64,000 nucleotides of DNA from Zygnema cylindricum (lineage: Eukaryota; Streptophyta; Zygnematophyceae; Zygnematales; Zygnemataceae), in the NCBI GenBank assembly GCA_037447655.1, contig JBBHKE010002413.1, positions 142,143-206,142 of the forward strand, given 5' to 3'. Numbering within the stretch: position 1 is the stretch's first letter; each line of letters opens with the position of its first letter. A model generated the notes under the pieces. The model was not told where the DNA came from, searched no databases, and worked only from the letters and a program-made list of their open reading frames with translations. Below are positions 26,659-37,811 of the stretch, piece after piece. The translations under genes were made by a program, and so were the position numbers.

Positions 26659-26935
26659 CATAGTTCAAAAGTAGGTGAAAGTAGGGCCCATACAATATGC
26701 CTATTGTATGCAAAACATACAATATGACCTTAAGACCCATATTGTATTCGGAACTATTCGGACCAATTAAAACATTCGGACCAAAAAAATTTATTTACAC
26801 CGTCAGATTTGGACGATCGGACGGTCGCTGATCAAAGTAGCGATCTAAGAAGATCACATGAAAAGCCCATAACACAACTTACGATAAAGGCGCCGACCAA
26901 AGGCCTACCATAAAAACGCCTACTTTTGAACTATG
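26659..26935. mobile_element. hAT-like MITE, copy 1 (8-bp target duplication)
   Basis: The terminal inverted repeats are CATAGTTCAAAAGTAGG at the left and CCTACTTTTGAACTATG at the right. It is flanked by a perfect 8-bp duplication TTACAGAC (26651-26658 and 26936-26943). The interior holds a self-complementary stretch around CATACAATATG. It is 277 bp with no coding capacity. An 8-bp duplication is the hallmark of hAT elements, although P and Merlin also make 8-9 bp. Confidence 0.9.
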
Positions 26936-26978
26936 TTACAGACCTTCCCAAATAAAACAATTAAACTACAGTACAGTA

Positions 26979-27190
26979 CACCGTGAATCGGTATTGGCGT
27001 AATGGACGCTATTTAAGGTACCTTTTTTTTTTAATTCTCAAGTAGAATTATCCATACTATTTAAAAAAACCCTAATCCCTAATTAGAATAAACGATTTCG
27101 TTGAAAATTTCCATATTCTCAATTAGCGTAAATGACGGTAATTGTTCCTACACGCTAAAGAAACCTTAACGCGAATAACGATTCACGGTG
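26979..27190. mobile_element. CACCG-end MITE with TA target duplication
   Basis: The ends are CACCGTGAATCG and CGATTCACGGTG, flanked by TA on both sides (26977-26978, 27191-27192). The interior carries 'aaaaaaccctaat' and 'cctaattagaatagacgatt'-like sequence, shared with 62,938-63,154 and 63,817 onward. Length is 212 bp. A TA duplication suggests mobilisation by a Tc1/mariner-type transposase, not encoded here. Confidence 0.85.
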
Positions 27191-27365
27191 TACAGTACAG
27201 TACCGGTTTAATGCGTGCGCTATATAATCTTGACAGTTGACAAGTACAGGACGCGTAATATACGCGAAATTCCCGTATAACGGTTGATGTTTCATCAAGC
27301 CAGTTCTTTCGGTTGCACACATTTTTTCGATAATGGAACCGAAAGTATTGACGCAAAAACTCTTA

Positions 27366-28463
27366 GGGTACGTCCCCATGTAAGCGATACTTTGCAAAAA
27401 TATTTTGGACTGTACACCGTGAATCTTTATTAGCCTTATGTACGCTATATCGGCACCCCAAAATTTTGACATTGATACCTTAAATATAATATATGACACT
27501 ATTTAAGGACGTGGATCATAAGCTGCCACGTCTCCTGGCACTAAATTAGAATGAATGACGCTAATTTTTTCTTTACACTAATAATTTCTATACGCTAATA
27601 ACGATTCAAGGTGTAGTGAAGTGTTCCGTACTACTTTGAAAAGCGTCCCTATGTGCGAAAATGAAATCGGAACTTTGAAATGTGACGGTTGTCGACGTAG
27701 GTACAACTTTGTGACGGTTGACGACGAAATTAGTGACGCCAACAAAAACAGCGACAGTTGTAGACGTCTACATTTTTGTAATTTAGTGACATGGCAGATG
27801 TTTAGTTTTGTAACATCATGACGTCACGCTCACTTGTGACAACGTCGACGTCACAGATTCAAGGACTTTGGGCCATGGATACCGAATTTCGATTTCTCTA
27901 CTTTTTTCGCTCTACTTACCATAAAAATATACATGAAGGGTAGCCAAAAGAATTATTTTTCAAATATCTTTAATTTCATACCAGTTTTGTCATGCCTCAT
28001 TCTAAAAAGTGTGAGATAAAAGTGATACTGTGAGTGGGAGAGGGGAGAGGCGACAACGACGCAAAATTCTACCGAGGACCCATGAATGAAAGTGGAGGTC
28101 CACGACCCCTTCAGTTTTTTTCCGTACATCCTCGTATTTTTCGTACATGCACGTGACGGGCAGGGAGAAAAATAGCGAGTCGTCCTAAAATTTTTCCGCT
28201 CGTGTATCGCGTGCGTGGGTCGTTTTGCATTCGTTGTTTTGGGCGGTACTTTCCTTGAAATCAACTCACGAGGTGATTTTTGATGAATTTTTTTGACGGG
28301 CTGGATTCTCTTGCCCGGGGGTCGAAAAAAGGAAAACGCCAAAATTTGTTAAGATGACGACAAATATGAAGTACATTACGTCTAAAGTTTTTCCTGTACG
28401 GAACTGCGTTTTGTGCGAAAACGACAGATTAAAGTCGATACTTTAACACATGGGGACGTACCC
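27366..28463. mobile_element. 1.1-kb non-autonomous element with GGGTACG ends
   Basis: GGGTACGTCCCCATGT at 27366-27381 is inverted at 28448-28463, with TA directly outside each end. The interior between about 27,620 and 27,880 is the reverse complement of the GTCACAA-rich core at 0.3-0.5 and 56.9-57.5 kb. A CACCG-end MITE is nested inside at 27,415-27,613. No transposase frame is visible. Confidence 0.85.
27415..27613. mobile_element. CACCG-end MITE nested in larger element
   Basis: The ends are CACCGTGAATC and GATTCAAGGTG, flanked by TA at 27413-27414 and 27614-27615. Length is 199 bp. It sits inside the 27,366-28,463 element, so it inserted later than that element. Confidence 0.8.
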
Positions 28464-28539
28464 TAATACAATTTTTTCCATTACACATGACCTATTTTTG
28501 ATAGAAGATCGCCAACCGGCAAAAGTTGCAATCGGTTTC

Positions 28540-28700
28540 ACGAATCTGGCCGTTCCCAAATTTTTTTTATTTTCAAATCACCCGGCCGAATTCGGCCGGC
28601 CCCAAAAATTAGGCACCCGAATCCATTCCGGACCCGATGCGACCGACTGGGTACGGATCAGGTACGCATTCAGCTACTCCATTGCCACCGATGCCAACCT
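28540..28700 (+). other. Coding-like insert with GC palindrome inside MITE sequence
   Basis: The segment is less AT-rich than its surroundings and open on the plus strand (PKFFLFSNHPAEFG ... DATDWVRIRYAFSY). It ends at 'ctggaggtgag', where MITE-like sequence ('gaatcttacctttcaat', as at 63.6 kb) begins. It contains the palindrome CCGGCCGAATTCGGCCGG at 28,581-28,598. It may be a captured gene fragment; the protein is not recognised. Confidence 0.3.
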
Positions 28701-28870
28701 GGAGGTGAGAATCTTACCTTTCAATAGCAACCGTTGGATTAGCAATTCGACAAGTGTGCACCGTAAAATTGTGTTTTAAGTGACCAAAAAAATGTTAACA
28801 TAAGTAACAGTACACGGTTGTCGTTGTCTACACCGCCTATAATTATTAGTTATCAACGTTAAGGATTTAG

Positions 28871-29617
28871 GGTGGCGTTCTATCAGGATTTTATGTAATT
28901 GTACGAGCAACATTACTGGATGCTACATTTTGAACGATGTTCTATCGCGTAGAGTTGTAATCCACGTGCTCAGAAATGAGTGGTACCATGTAAGATAAGA
29001 CCGTAATTGGAAATCGTCAATATTTCTTACACCGACCAACTTCAACTCGAAATTGTCATTTGCATACCATGTACGTGCAGACTAGGGCATCGTACCACAC
29101 AAATTTGGTACGCTTTGTAAACGCTTGTCAGATGGCGACTCATTTTCTTAGGGTTTCTTCTGTTTCGCGTGACGAATGAGCGCTACCACAAATAGTGTGA
29201 TGAATGGGTGGTAACAAAATTAGTGCGACGAAAATTCGTTACGAGATTAATTTTGTGATTTCAGTTGGATTTTTGAATGTGTCCCTTATGTGTGAAATTT
29301 TTCGATTTCCGTTGGTTGTCGTCCTAACACATATGTTCATTATCCAACGTATCGCGGCTCAAACTTTTATGTAAATGGTGATGTACCTCCTCGAAGTACA
29401 TCACCATTTACAAAAACTCATTTACAAAAACTTTCGAATCGAATGCTTCGCGGAAAAATATCCAACGGTCATTGTTACCTCCCGGACATTTTGAGAATAT
29501 TGGCAAGATTTTTTGTAATGTTGGTCGCAGATAAAAGCAAAAAAAGAGGTACGGCATAGTACGGAGAGGTCCGAATTTTTATAAAAAATCTCACTTTCGT
29601 CAGATGGAACGCCACCT
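28871..29617. mobile_element. GGGTGGCG-end hairpin MITE, copy 1
   Basis: The ends are GGTGGCGTTCTATCAG and (with one mismatch) its inverse CAGATGGAACGCCACC. It is about 747 bp and collinear with the copy at 30,057-30,702. It carries an internal hairpin with perfect 16-bp arms at 29,371-29,386 and 29,396-29,411. There is no coding capacity. Confidence 0.85.
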
Positions 29618-30056
29618 TTATTAGTGTTAATCCAAAATTTAAATGTATAATGCTCATTTAGTGCAAAGTGACGTGGCAATTTATAATCTACTTCACTAAA
29701 TAGCATAACTATCACTTTTTCGGTCAAAAAAAGTCGTAAGCGATCATGTAACCCTGATAGGCTAATGTCGATGGGCACTTGTACGGTCTTTCTGAAGCCA
29801 AATAAACACTAACTTGGATAATATAGACGGATGGTCGTTCAATTAGAATTTTACACAGGGTGGATGCAAATCAAACACGAAGTCTTTCTCAAGGAGTCTC
29901 CCGTCACATCTACGCCCTCGGAAAATCACATTGTTTGACAATTTCGGTCCCGTCATTATAGCCAGAAAAGTGCACCTTCAAAAAATACAACACAAAATTT
30001 TACGTAGCAAGCTAGTCAACGTCTAATAACTAATAGGGGTGAGTTTCTTTCTAATA

Positions 30057-30702
30057 AGGGTGGCGTTCCATCAGGAAATTCTGTAAACGTACAGTCAACA
30101 TTACAGAGTGCTACATTTTGATTAGTGTACTATCGCGCAGAGTTTGTAATCCACGTGTACAAATAAGAGTGGTTCAACGTAACATAAGATCGTATTTGAA
30201 AATCGTCAAATATTTTTTACACCGACCAGCTTCAACTCGAAATCGACATTTGCATACCATGTACGTGTGGACCAGGGTATCGTACCACACAAATTTTGTA
30301 CTCTTTGCAAATGCTTGTCAGACGCCAGCTCATTATTTTTAGGGATTCTGCTTTTTCGCGTGACGAATGAGTGCTTCCACAAATAGTGTGAAGAATGGCC
30401 GGTAACAAAAAAAATGCAACGACACGTACATTCATTATCCAACGTGTCGCGGCTCAATTTTTTCTGTAAATGGTGATGTACCTCGAGAGGAGGTACATCA
30501 CCATTTACAGACAATTTGGAAGCGAATGCTTCGCACAAATATATCCAACGGTCATTCTTTTCTCCCAGACCTTTGGAGAATATTGGCAAGATTCTCTGTA
30601 ATGCTGTTCGCCTATAAAAACAAAATAATGGGTACGGCGTAGTACGGAGAGGCCCCGATTTCTGTAAAGAACCTCACTTTTCGTCTGATGGAACGCCACC
30701 CT
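30057..30702. mobile_element. GGGTGGCG-end hairpin MITE, copy 2
   Basis: The ends are AGGGTGGCGTTCCATCAG and its exact inverse, with TA immediately outside both. Length is about 646 bp. The internal hairpin has perfect 22-bp arms at 30,463-30,484 and 30,490-30,511 with a 5-base loop. Orientation is the same as copy 1, 440 bp away. Confidence 0.9.
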
Positions 30703-31358
30703 TATTTGTTCGGACCTGTCATGTCCTCAAATTCAATATGTATTGGCTGCGATCGAAAATGCTTACCCATTAATGCTTGGAAGTCTTTAATCATTCATTG
30801 ATTAATATTGTACGATTAATATTGATCAATACATTTTTATTTTTACGATTGTATAGGAACAATATGAAGAGATAAACAAATAGAATTGCCATGATGATAA
30901 TTATTGGCGGGAGGAACATGACAAAACAGGGCGGAATCCCTGAAAAAAAGCAAGAAAATAGAAGTGGCGCAAGTGAAAATGATAGGTTGATTGGTTCAAC
31001 CAGCACGTAAATTACGCGTGGAAAAATGATTTGGTTCATGAATACACGGTATAGTTTAAGTTTGACTTTTTAGTGTGCGAAATCGTCACATGCCAAATCT
31101 GTCGTACATACTTTACATTCGTTCCACAAACGAGTAAGCTACAGAACAGTACGTGTAAAGAAAACGAACGAATAGTTTTGTCCTTTTTCCTCCGTCGCTT
31201 TCCTCCGTCGACAAATAAAAACCCGGGACGTTTTTATCTTCTGAAGGAACTCCAGAATTTTATAGCCAATTTCCATTTCCCTGCTGATACAGAAAGGTTA
31301 CTTTGTCACCTCTGCAAAGGAGAAGAGAAGAGTCAAATTATAATAAAGCCTCCATTCC
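30703..31358. other. AT-rich spacer upstream of HSPA12-like fragment
   Basis: No gene or repeat family is recognised. If the Hsp70-like gene was once functional, its promoter and 5' UTR would lie here; nothing in the sequence fixes a start site. Confidence 0.3.
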
Positions 31359-32622
31359 ATGTCACCCCAGCCTCATGGTGAACGATACGTCGTCGCACTC
31401 GACTTCGGAACCACGTTTTCCGGCGTCGCATATGCTCGCAAGTCCTTCCCTGACGATGTTTTCCTCATCGACCATTGGCCGGCACAGGAAGAGCATGCGA
31501 TTCCGTACTGCAAAACGCCAACCGCACTTTGGTACATGCAGGACGAATGCAGTGCCTGGGTCGCACGTGCGTGGGGCTGGCAGGCCATCGACGGTTTCAC
31601 CAAAGAATTTGACGCTGCAAGACGTAGCAAAACAGAGGCAGAAAAACCTGCAGCAGGATATATTGTAAAGCGATTCAAGCTCCAGTTGTCCGATGAAGGG
31701 ACGCCTGAAATTCAAACCGGTCTTCCTCCCGGTGTTACTGCTGACATGGCGATTGCCGACTACTTGCGAGGCATGTCTGAATATGTTCTGAAAGAGCTGC
31801 GTGAAGAATTTGGCTCACACGTGCGAATGAAGGAATTAGAGTGGGCGCTCACTGTGCCAGCTATCTGGGGAGAAAAGGCAAAGCAGAAAATGTGCGATCT
31901 TGCCCGAGAAGCCGGGATGACTGTCGAAGGATCTCCGCCTCTCAGCATCATTCTGGAGCCAGAGGCGGCTTCCACATATTGCTTCCACAAGCAGGCGGTC
32001 ACAGTGCAGAAAAAAGACAGAATATTGGTTCTTGACGTGGGAGGAGGCACAGTGGACATTGTGGTTCATGAGAAGGTGGGAGATGAAGCGGAGGTGAGAG
32101 AGGTAACAAGGAGCAGTGGAGGACTGTGCGGGTCTTCCTACCTTGACGAGTGTTTTTTTAAATTTTTGGAGCAGAAGATAAACTGTTTAAAGAGCTGCGT
32201 GCAGCAGGATCCGGGCATCTTAGCAAAGCTGTTAAAGCAATGGGATAAAATCAAGAGGACATTCAGGTGAAACCACATCGATCCAGTCAAAACTCTGAAA
32301 TTTGTCACAAATCGAGCTACATGCCCCCTTTGAGTTCTGTTTCTTCATTTTGAGATTACTGTGTCTGTATGTACAGTACTGTAGTCAAATTCTATATAAA
32401 AACACGTAAATTTCTTTGTTATTGTACACGTTCCCCTACGGAGATCCAACCGCATGTTTTTTTCTTAACAATGACTGTTTCTGTTTACATAACATGTTGC
32501 ATTTTTTTGTTTTCAGTGGTGACGGTCGCCTGAAATACTTCGATCTTCCAACCAAGCTTGCTGCTGCTTGGGAGAAAACCGGTGCCTATGAACCTGATTT
32601 TGATTCGATTGAGTTTACGCGA
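31359..32622 (+). pseudogene. HSPA12-like Hsp70 ATPase domain, 3' half missing
   Basis: Exon 1 is 31359-32266 (ATG start, 302 codons plus 2 nt, no stops). A GT-AG intron follows, and exon 2 begins at 32517 in phase. Motifs: ALDFGTTFSGVAYA (phosphate-1 loop), LTVPAIWGEKAKQKM, ILEPEAAS and LVLDVGGGTVDIVVHE (phosphate-2 loop), then DLPTKLAAAWEKTGAYEPDF in exon 2. This order and the wording match HSPA12A/B-type proteins, distant Hsp70 relatives with an actin-like ATPase fold. After about 337 residues the frame runs into the right half of a GGGTGGCG-end MITE and soon loses any similarity; the rest of the ATPase domain (including the adenosine motif) is absent. HSPA12 proteins are usually 600-700 aa. 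It is either a truncated gene or a fragment carried by the transposon. The clean frame argues the truncation is recent. Confidence 0.8.
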
Positions 32623-32789
32623 AAATATATCCAACGGTCATTCTTTTCTCCCAGACCTTTGGAGAATATTGGCAAGATTCTCTGTAATGTTGTTCGCGTA
32701 TAAAAACAAAATAGTAGGTACGGCGTGGTACGGAGAGGCCCCGATTTCTGTAAAGAACCTCACTTTTTGTCTGATGGAACGCCACCCTA
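32620..32789. mobile_element. Right half of GGGTGGCG-end MITE fused to HSPA12-like exon
   Basis: The sequence from 'aaatatatccaacggtcatt' to GTCTGATGGAACGCCACCCT is nearly identical to the right half of the copy at 30,057-30,702, but the left half is absent. The junction with the Hsp70-like exon lies at about 32,618-32,628, where the full copies have the sequence just after their internal hairpin. Confidence 0.88.
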
Positions 32790-33384
32790 AGGGAAACTAC
32801 AAAAGTGAGGATGTTTACATTATTACGTACTTTTTGTACCATTTCGTACTATTGTTTTTATTATATTTTGAAAAATAGCAGTACAGAAGATCCTGCAAAG
32901 ATTATAGAAGGGTCCGATCGCAAACAATGACCGTGAATCATATTTTGGTTGTCATCCGCGAAGCAACTTTTCCATCCGGGTTTATACATGTCTAGCCATC
33001 TACAGAGCGTGTAGAGTTAGTACACGTGGATAATATATTTTATTGCAACGATGGATTATAAATTAGCGGCCATAACAAAGGAAATGATTTAAAGGTACAG
33101 AAAAACAAAAGGTACAAAGTAAAAGAAATAAAAAAGGACAGCAAGGACAAAAAAGACTGTCGTGAACTTAAGTTCAAAATGATAAAAGAATTGAATTTTA
33201 AGACATTGTGAGACGCTTAAGTTTTATAGATGAACTCAAGCGTGTAGGACGTACTAAATGGAGGTAAAACTAAGGAAGGTACAACTAATTTAGGTACATC
33301 TAATAAGTGGAACTATGACTAATCAAGGTATATCTAGAAGAATCTAGAAAAATTTGCTACGATTTCAGAAAGTCCAGAACCTTC
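32790..33384. other. AT-rich spacer
   Basis: Purine-rich, AT-rich sequence with short GGTACA-type repeats and no gene, RNA or repeat boundary that I can support. Confidence 0.3.
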
Positions 33385-34200
33385 GGCCATGGCTGCCTGA
33401 TAACGTTTTTCAGCTTTCTTTTTCCTTATCTGCCACCGATTAAAGCGTGCAGATAGTCAAAGGAAAGGATTTTCCAATACCTTTCTACTAATACTCGAAT
33501 CACCTCTGTCCGCTCCTTCTTTTTCGCCCAAATCCGGCCTGTGCCACGGTAGAAAAAGAAGCCATCTCGGCCATAGCTTCCTGCTAGGGTCTGTCTCACT
33601 TCCCTTCGTGAATCCGGCGCCAAATTCAGCGTGCGACGGCTCTAAAAAACGTATTTTCAACACCTTTTCTACCAGTGGGTAAATTAGCGCCGTTCTTTTC
33701 CCGTTCTCTTTTAATCGGATGTCAATTTCGGCCGATTTTCATTTTTCCTTTCACGGCCAGCTCCTATTATCTTTGCCGCCTAATTTGGCGTGCCGGCTTC
33801 TTCCGTAAAATTCAGTTTGTGTAGCTTTGACTCCTTTTTTACTTGGCGGCTTTTCTTCGACCATCCTTTCCTGTTAGGGTTTTTTTGCCCTTCTTTTTGT
33901 GTATCCGGCGCCGAATTTGGCATGCGGAGACTCTAAATGATTTTTTCAAGAACTTTCTATTAGTAGGAGAATTAGCCTCATCCGTTTTTTCGTTTTCTCT
34001 AGTTGGATCTGCCTCTTTCAGCCGACTTCCTTTTTACTTTTAGTGGCCACCTCCTACAATCTTGGCCGTCCAATTTAGCGTGCAATTAGTCGGGCATCGA
34101 CATTTCTGCACTTAATACCTTCTTACGTCAAGATCAGCTCGTAATTGAAGGAATTGCCTTTTAGCCGTCGACCTTCCACAGCTTCGGCCACTGCTTCCCA
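33385..34200 (+). repeat. ~290-bp diverged tandem repeats 5' of non-LTR element
   Basis: About three imperfect units start near 33,385, 33,565 and 33,855, with a fourth fragment near 34,130. They share 'ttcctgctagggt', 'gaatccggcgcca', 'aatttggcgtgc', 'tctaaa', 'accttttctaccagt', 'attagc' and 'tttcggccgattttc'. They end within 70 bp of the first ATG of the retrotransposon protein. Position and arrangement suggest repeated promoter or 5' UTR monomers of the element, as known for some LINEs; that role is inference. Confidence 0.65.
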
Positions 34201-34263
34201 CTAGCAAAAAAGGCTTTTCGGGCAACTTTATGCCATCTCGACATCCCCATCCTCTCTTGTCAT

Positions 34264-37200
34264 ATGGCCCCTCACAAGCGGCGGGCGTCGCGCTCCCCGT
34301 CACAATCTTCTTCGGAATGTGCTCGGCCTCGATTGGAAATCTCAGATGAGATCCTTACCCCTCCACAACATCCCTCCCAAACCATCAATGCCCCCCTCCC
34401 CACTTTACCCTTACCCGCATGTACCCTTCCCCCCATGACAACCAACCTTTGCACAGAGTCATGTGAGGAAGCATGTCCCGATGAGTGTGTGCCCCTCCTA
34501 GCTCCTACGAACCCTATTCCATCCCCATCTTCTTGCCTAGAGCCTCCCCCTAATCCTGTTCAACCTTACCGTCCACCTCATTTTGGGGAGCAGTCTCAAC
34601 CTTCGCATCCGCACTTGCATGTCCACCCGATCGCCCCTATTGTTACTCCTCCGGCTCCTTCACTCACTCAGCCTACTTTGGCTCCCCTATCAAATCATGG
34701 TCCTCTTAGGGTGCCGTGCCCTCAGTGTGGGAAGTTGTATGTTGCGGGGGGGGTTTGTCGCGACATTTGAAGTCATGTCCTCTCACTCCTAAAGGAATTC
34801 CACCCCCCACTAAAGGCCATCCTCCACCCTCAAGTGTCCGCCAACAACCGTCTTCTACTGATTGGGACTATGTTCGACGCTTAGACGTCCTTGGGTGTTA
34901 CCACCTAGGTTATCCTCGGCCTAGGCTCTACACTCGTATTCCGAACCATCTTCGTGAATCTGTCCAAGCGGCTCTTCGACTCCCTTTGGCTTTATTGGCA
35001 GCCGACATCACCAACGACGCGGCTTGGCATTTACTTTTCTTATTCCCACTTTGGGTTCTAGTTTTGCCACCGAGGGGAGGGGCGAGCGGGGCCCGTGAGA
35101 CTAAAGCGCGGTGTCAACGGTTTTTGAGAGGGGATTGGGAGTCCTTGCAACAAGAGCATACAGATCGTGTCATCAGTCTTTCTATGTCCCCCCCTCAACG
35201 TCGTGCCCCACTCCCAGGCTCCACGGGTAGGTTGCATCGGGCGGTCCACCTTGGTCGTTCTGGCGAGTATTCTCGGGCTGCTCGTGCTCTTCGACCTTTC
35301 CAACCATCTCCGTCTTCCGAGGCGACGGTTGAGGCCTTACGTTTATTACATCCTCCTGCCCCTGAAGAGATCCTCCCATTCGTGGAAGTCCATGATCCTC
35401 TTGAATCGTTCGACTTGGAGCGGGAAGCATTTACTACAGCTTTGCTTCGGTCGCCTCATCTTTCTTCAGGAGGCCCATCTGGGATGGTGTACGAACTCCT
35501 CAGGGACATATTTCCTCCAGACATACCCTCTCAGGGTTTTGATCTTCTTTTTAAGGTGGCTTCAGAGGTGGCTCGAGGACACGTTCCTCACAATGTTGTA
35601 CCCCTTCTCTCTGCGGCTCGCCTTGTGGCTATTACTAAACCTGCTGGGGGAATTCGCCCAATTGCTATCGGTGAGGTGTTGTACCGTTTGGTTGCTCGCT
35701 CAATGTGTATTCAACTCCAAGGGGCTTTCCATGACCATTTTTCACCGCATCAGTTCGGAGTTGCTACAAAAGGGGGTTGTGAGGCGGTTGTTCATGGTCT
35801 TCGAGCTGTTTTGGATCTCCATCCGGATTGGGTAGTCCTCCAGGTAGATATTGCAAACGCCTTTAACACTGTCAACCGTAATGCTATCTTTCGAGAATTG
35901 AGACATGCTCCATCTCCCATCAGCCACATTTTCCCTTTTGTTCGTGCATTTTATTCTCGCCCGAGCTCCCTCATCTTTCCTCTTGGCGGTCCCTTTGGTG
36001 AGGTTGCCACATTGGAGTCTGCGACTGGCACCCGTCAAGGTGATCCTTTGGGGGCCCCCCTTTTTGCTTTAGCTCACCTTCAAGCTTTGCGCGACTCTGC
36101 TATGACTTTTCCTAATTGTTTATTCCCATCTATCGCGGATGATACTCATATTGTGGGCCCTCGTGACCAAGTTTTATCTGCCTTTTCTCATTTTGCGGAG
36201 CAACTTCGTCGGATTGGTTTGTCAGTCAAGCCGTCTAAATGTGTGGCTTGGTGCCCGCAAGCCTTACCTTCAGACTTCCCTGTTCCTGTGGGTTTTCGTA
36301 TTGCATCTCCGACCGACGGTATTAAAGCTTTAGGCTCTCCTATTGGTGCCCCATCTTTTGTGAACCAAGTTGTCACTGATGCATTGTTGGAGGACCTCTC
36401 TCACTCTGATGACCTTCCTAAGCTCTCCGACTCCCAAGTGGCATTTCAAATCCTCACTCGTTGCTTTGCTCAACGTCCTCTGTATCTCGCTCGGACGGTA
36501 CCACCAACAGATCCATTTTTGTCCTCACTAAAAGGGTTCGACGATCAACTTTTTAGTGTTCTCCATCACCTCGTTGGGCATGGGATTTTCGATCGCCCAG
36601 AGGGTTTATTTGCACGCCGTCAAGCTAGCCTTCCAATTTCCAACGGGGGTTTAGGTTTGATTCTAGTGGCTCGAGTTGCTCCAGCAGCTTTTTTGGGTAG
36701 TTGGGCTTTAGTGGCGCCTTCCATCGCTTCCCGTTTTATTGCAAATGATGTTCCCATTCTAGCCAAAGTCGTCCCTAAAGTGGAGGATAATCTTTTTCCG
36801 TTTCATCAAGCTCTTCTCTCCGCTCGTGCACTTCTTCCGTGTGATGCCCGAAACCAAGCGCCACCTTTCCCGTCCCTTATTGCTGACAATAACTACCATG
36901 TGCAACAACGCATATCCGAGCAGTTGGCAGTCGCTGAATTTTATGATCTATTAAACGCGCTACCTTCCGCTCAATCGCGTGCTCGCTTACGTTCGTGTTC
37001 TGGGCCGAGAGCCGATGCGTGGTTACAGGCAACACCGAATTTTTCGACGCTTTCGTATGACGTCTGACCAGTTCACCTCTGCTATCCGCCTTCGTTTGGG
37101 TTTGCCTCACCCTCCGCTTCTTGGGCGCCCCAACTGTATTTGCAACCAGCCTATTGACTCCAACGGCATCCATTTACTTCGTTGTTCGCGGGGGGGTGAA

Positions 37201-37811
37201 CGTACCGTCGCGCATGATTTGGTTCGTGATGCGGTTGCTGCGATTGGTGTTGAAGCAGGCTACATTGTGAAGCGGAGGTTTCTCATATCTTACCTCCTCG
37301 TCCCCAATCTAGTGGTATCCGAAGCCCTCGGGTTGACTTGGTTTTCCTTCATGGGACTGGGCGGACTTTGGGTGATGTGGTCCTTACTGATCCGATTGGG
37401 ACCCACATTTTTTCTCGCGCGGCAGTGCATACAGGTGTGGCGACTAGGGACGCATCGGCTTCCAAGGAGAGGGATTACGCTCACCGAGACCCGGCGGACC
37501 AGTTTGTCCCATTTGCCGCAGAGATTTTTGGTTCTTTGGACAAGTATTTCGATGATTTTCTTCGCAACTGTGCTAAGAGAGCTTTTGATTCTAGGGGTCC
37601 AGGGAGCCTCCCCCAAGCCTTCTGGTTGCTTTTTATCGGCAACGTGTATCGATCGCCCTTCAACGAGCGCAAGCTGCGGCCCTTCTCCGTCGAGGCACGG
37701 TGGCGGACGATAGGCGAAGCCTCCCAGACCTTCCTCCACGAGATCTGGTCCACATCCACGATCTTCGGGGGTGTGGAATTTAGTTTGCTGGGTTTGTGGG
37801 GCATCATATAG
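34264..37811 (+). pseudogene. Reverse transcriptase/endonuclease ORF with three frameshifts
   Basis: ATG at 34264 opens a Pro/Ser-rich N-terminus leading to a zinc finger (CPQCGKLY then SRHLKSC) that is split by a frame change in the G8 run at about 34,745-34,752. The RT domain runs to about 37,067: GMVYELLRD, RLVAITKPAGGIRPIAIGE, VLQVDIANAFNTVNR, GTRQGDPLGAPLFALA, the catalytic SIADDTHIVG and the thumb beyond. A second frame change near 37,050 continues into CICNQPIDSNGIHLLRC (C-C-H-C motif). A third near 37,275 leads to SPRVDLVFLHGTGRTLGDV and VLTDP, resembling the PD...D core of the restriction-like endonuclease. The product would reverse-transcribe its own RNA at a nicked genomic target. 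Three shifts mark this copy as inactive unless they are sequencing errors in homopolymers. I do not assign a clade. Confidence 0.85.

Noticed and set aside
29371-29411. Hairpin as a transcription terminator
   Set aside because: It sits in the centre of a MITE with no associated gene, and intrinsic terminators of this type are a bacterial feature.
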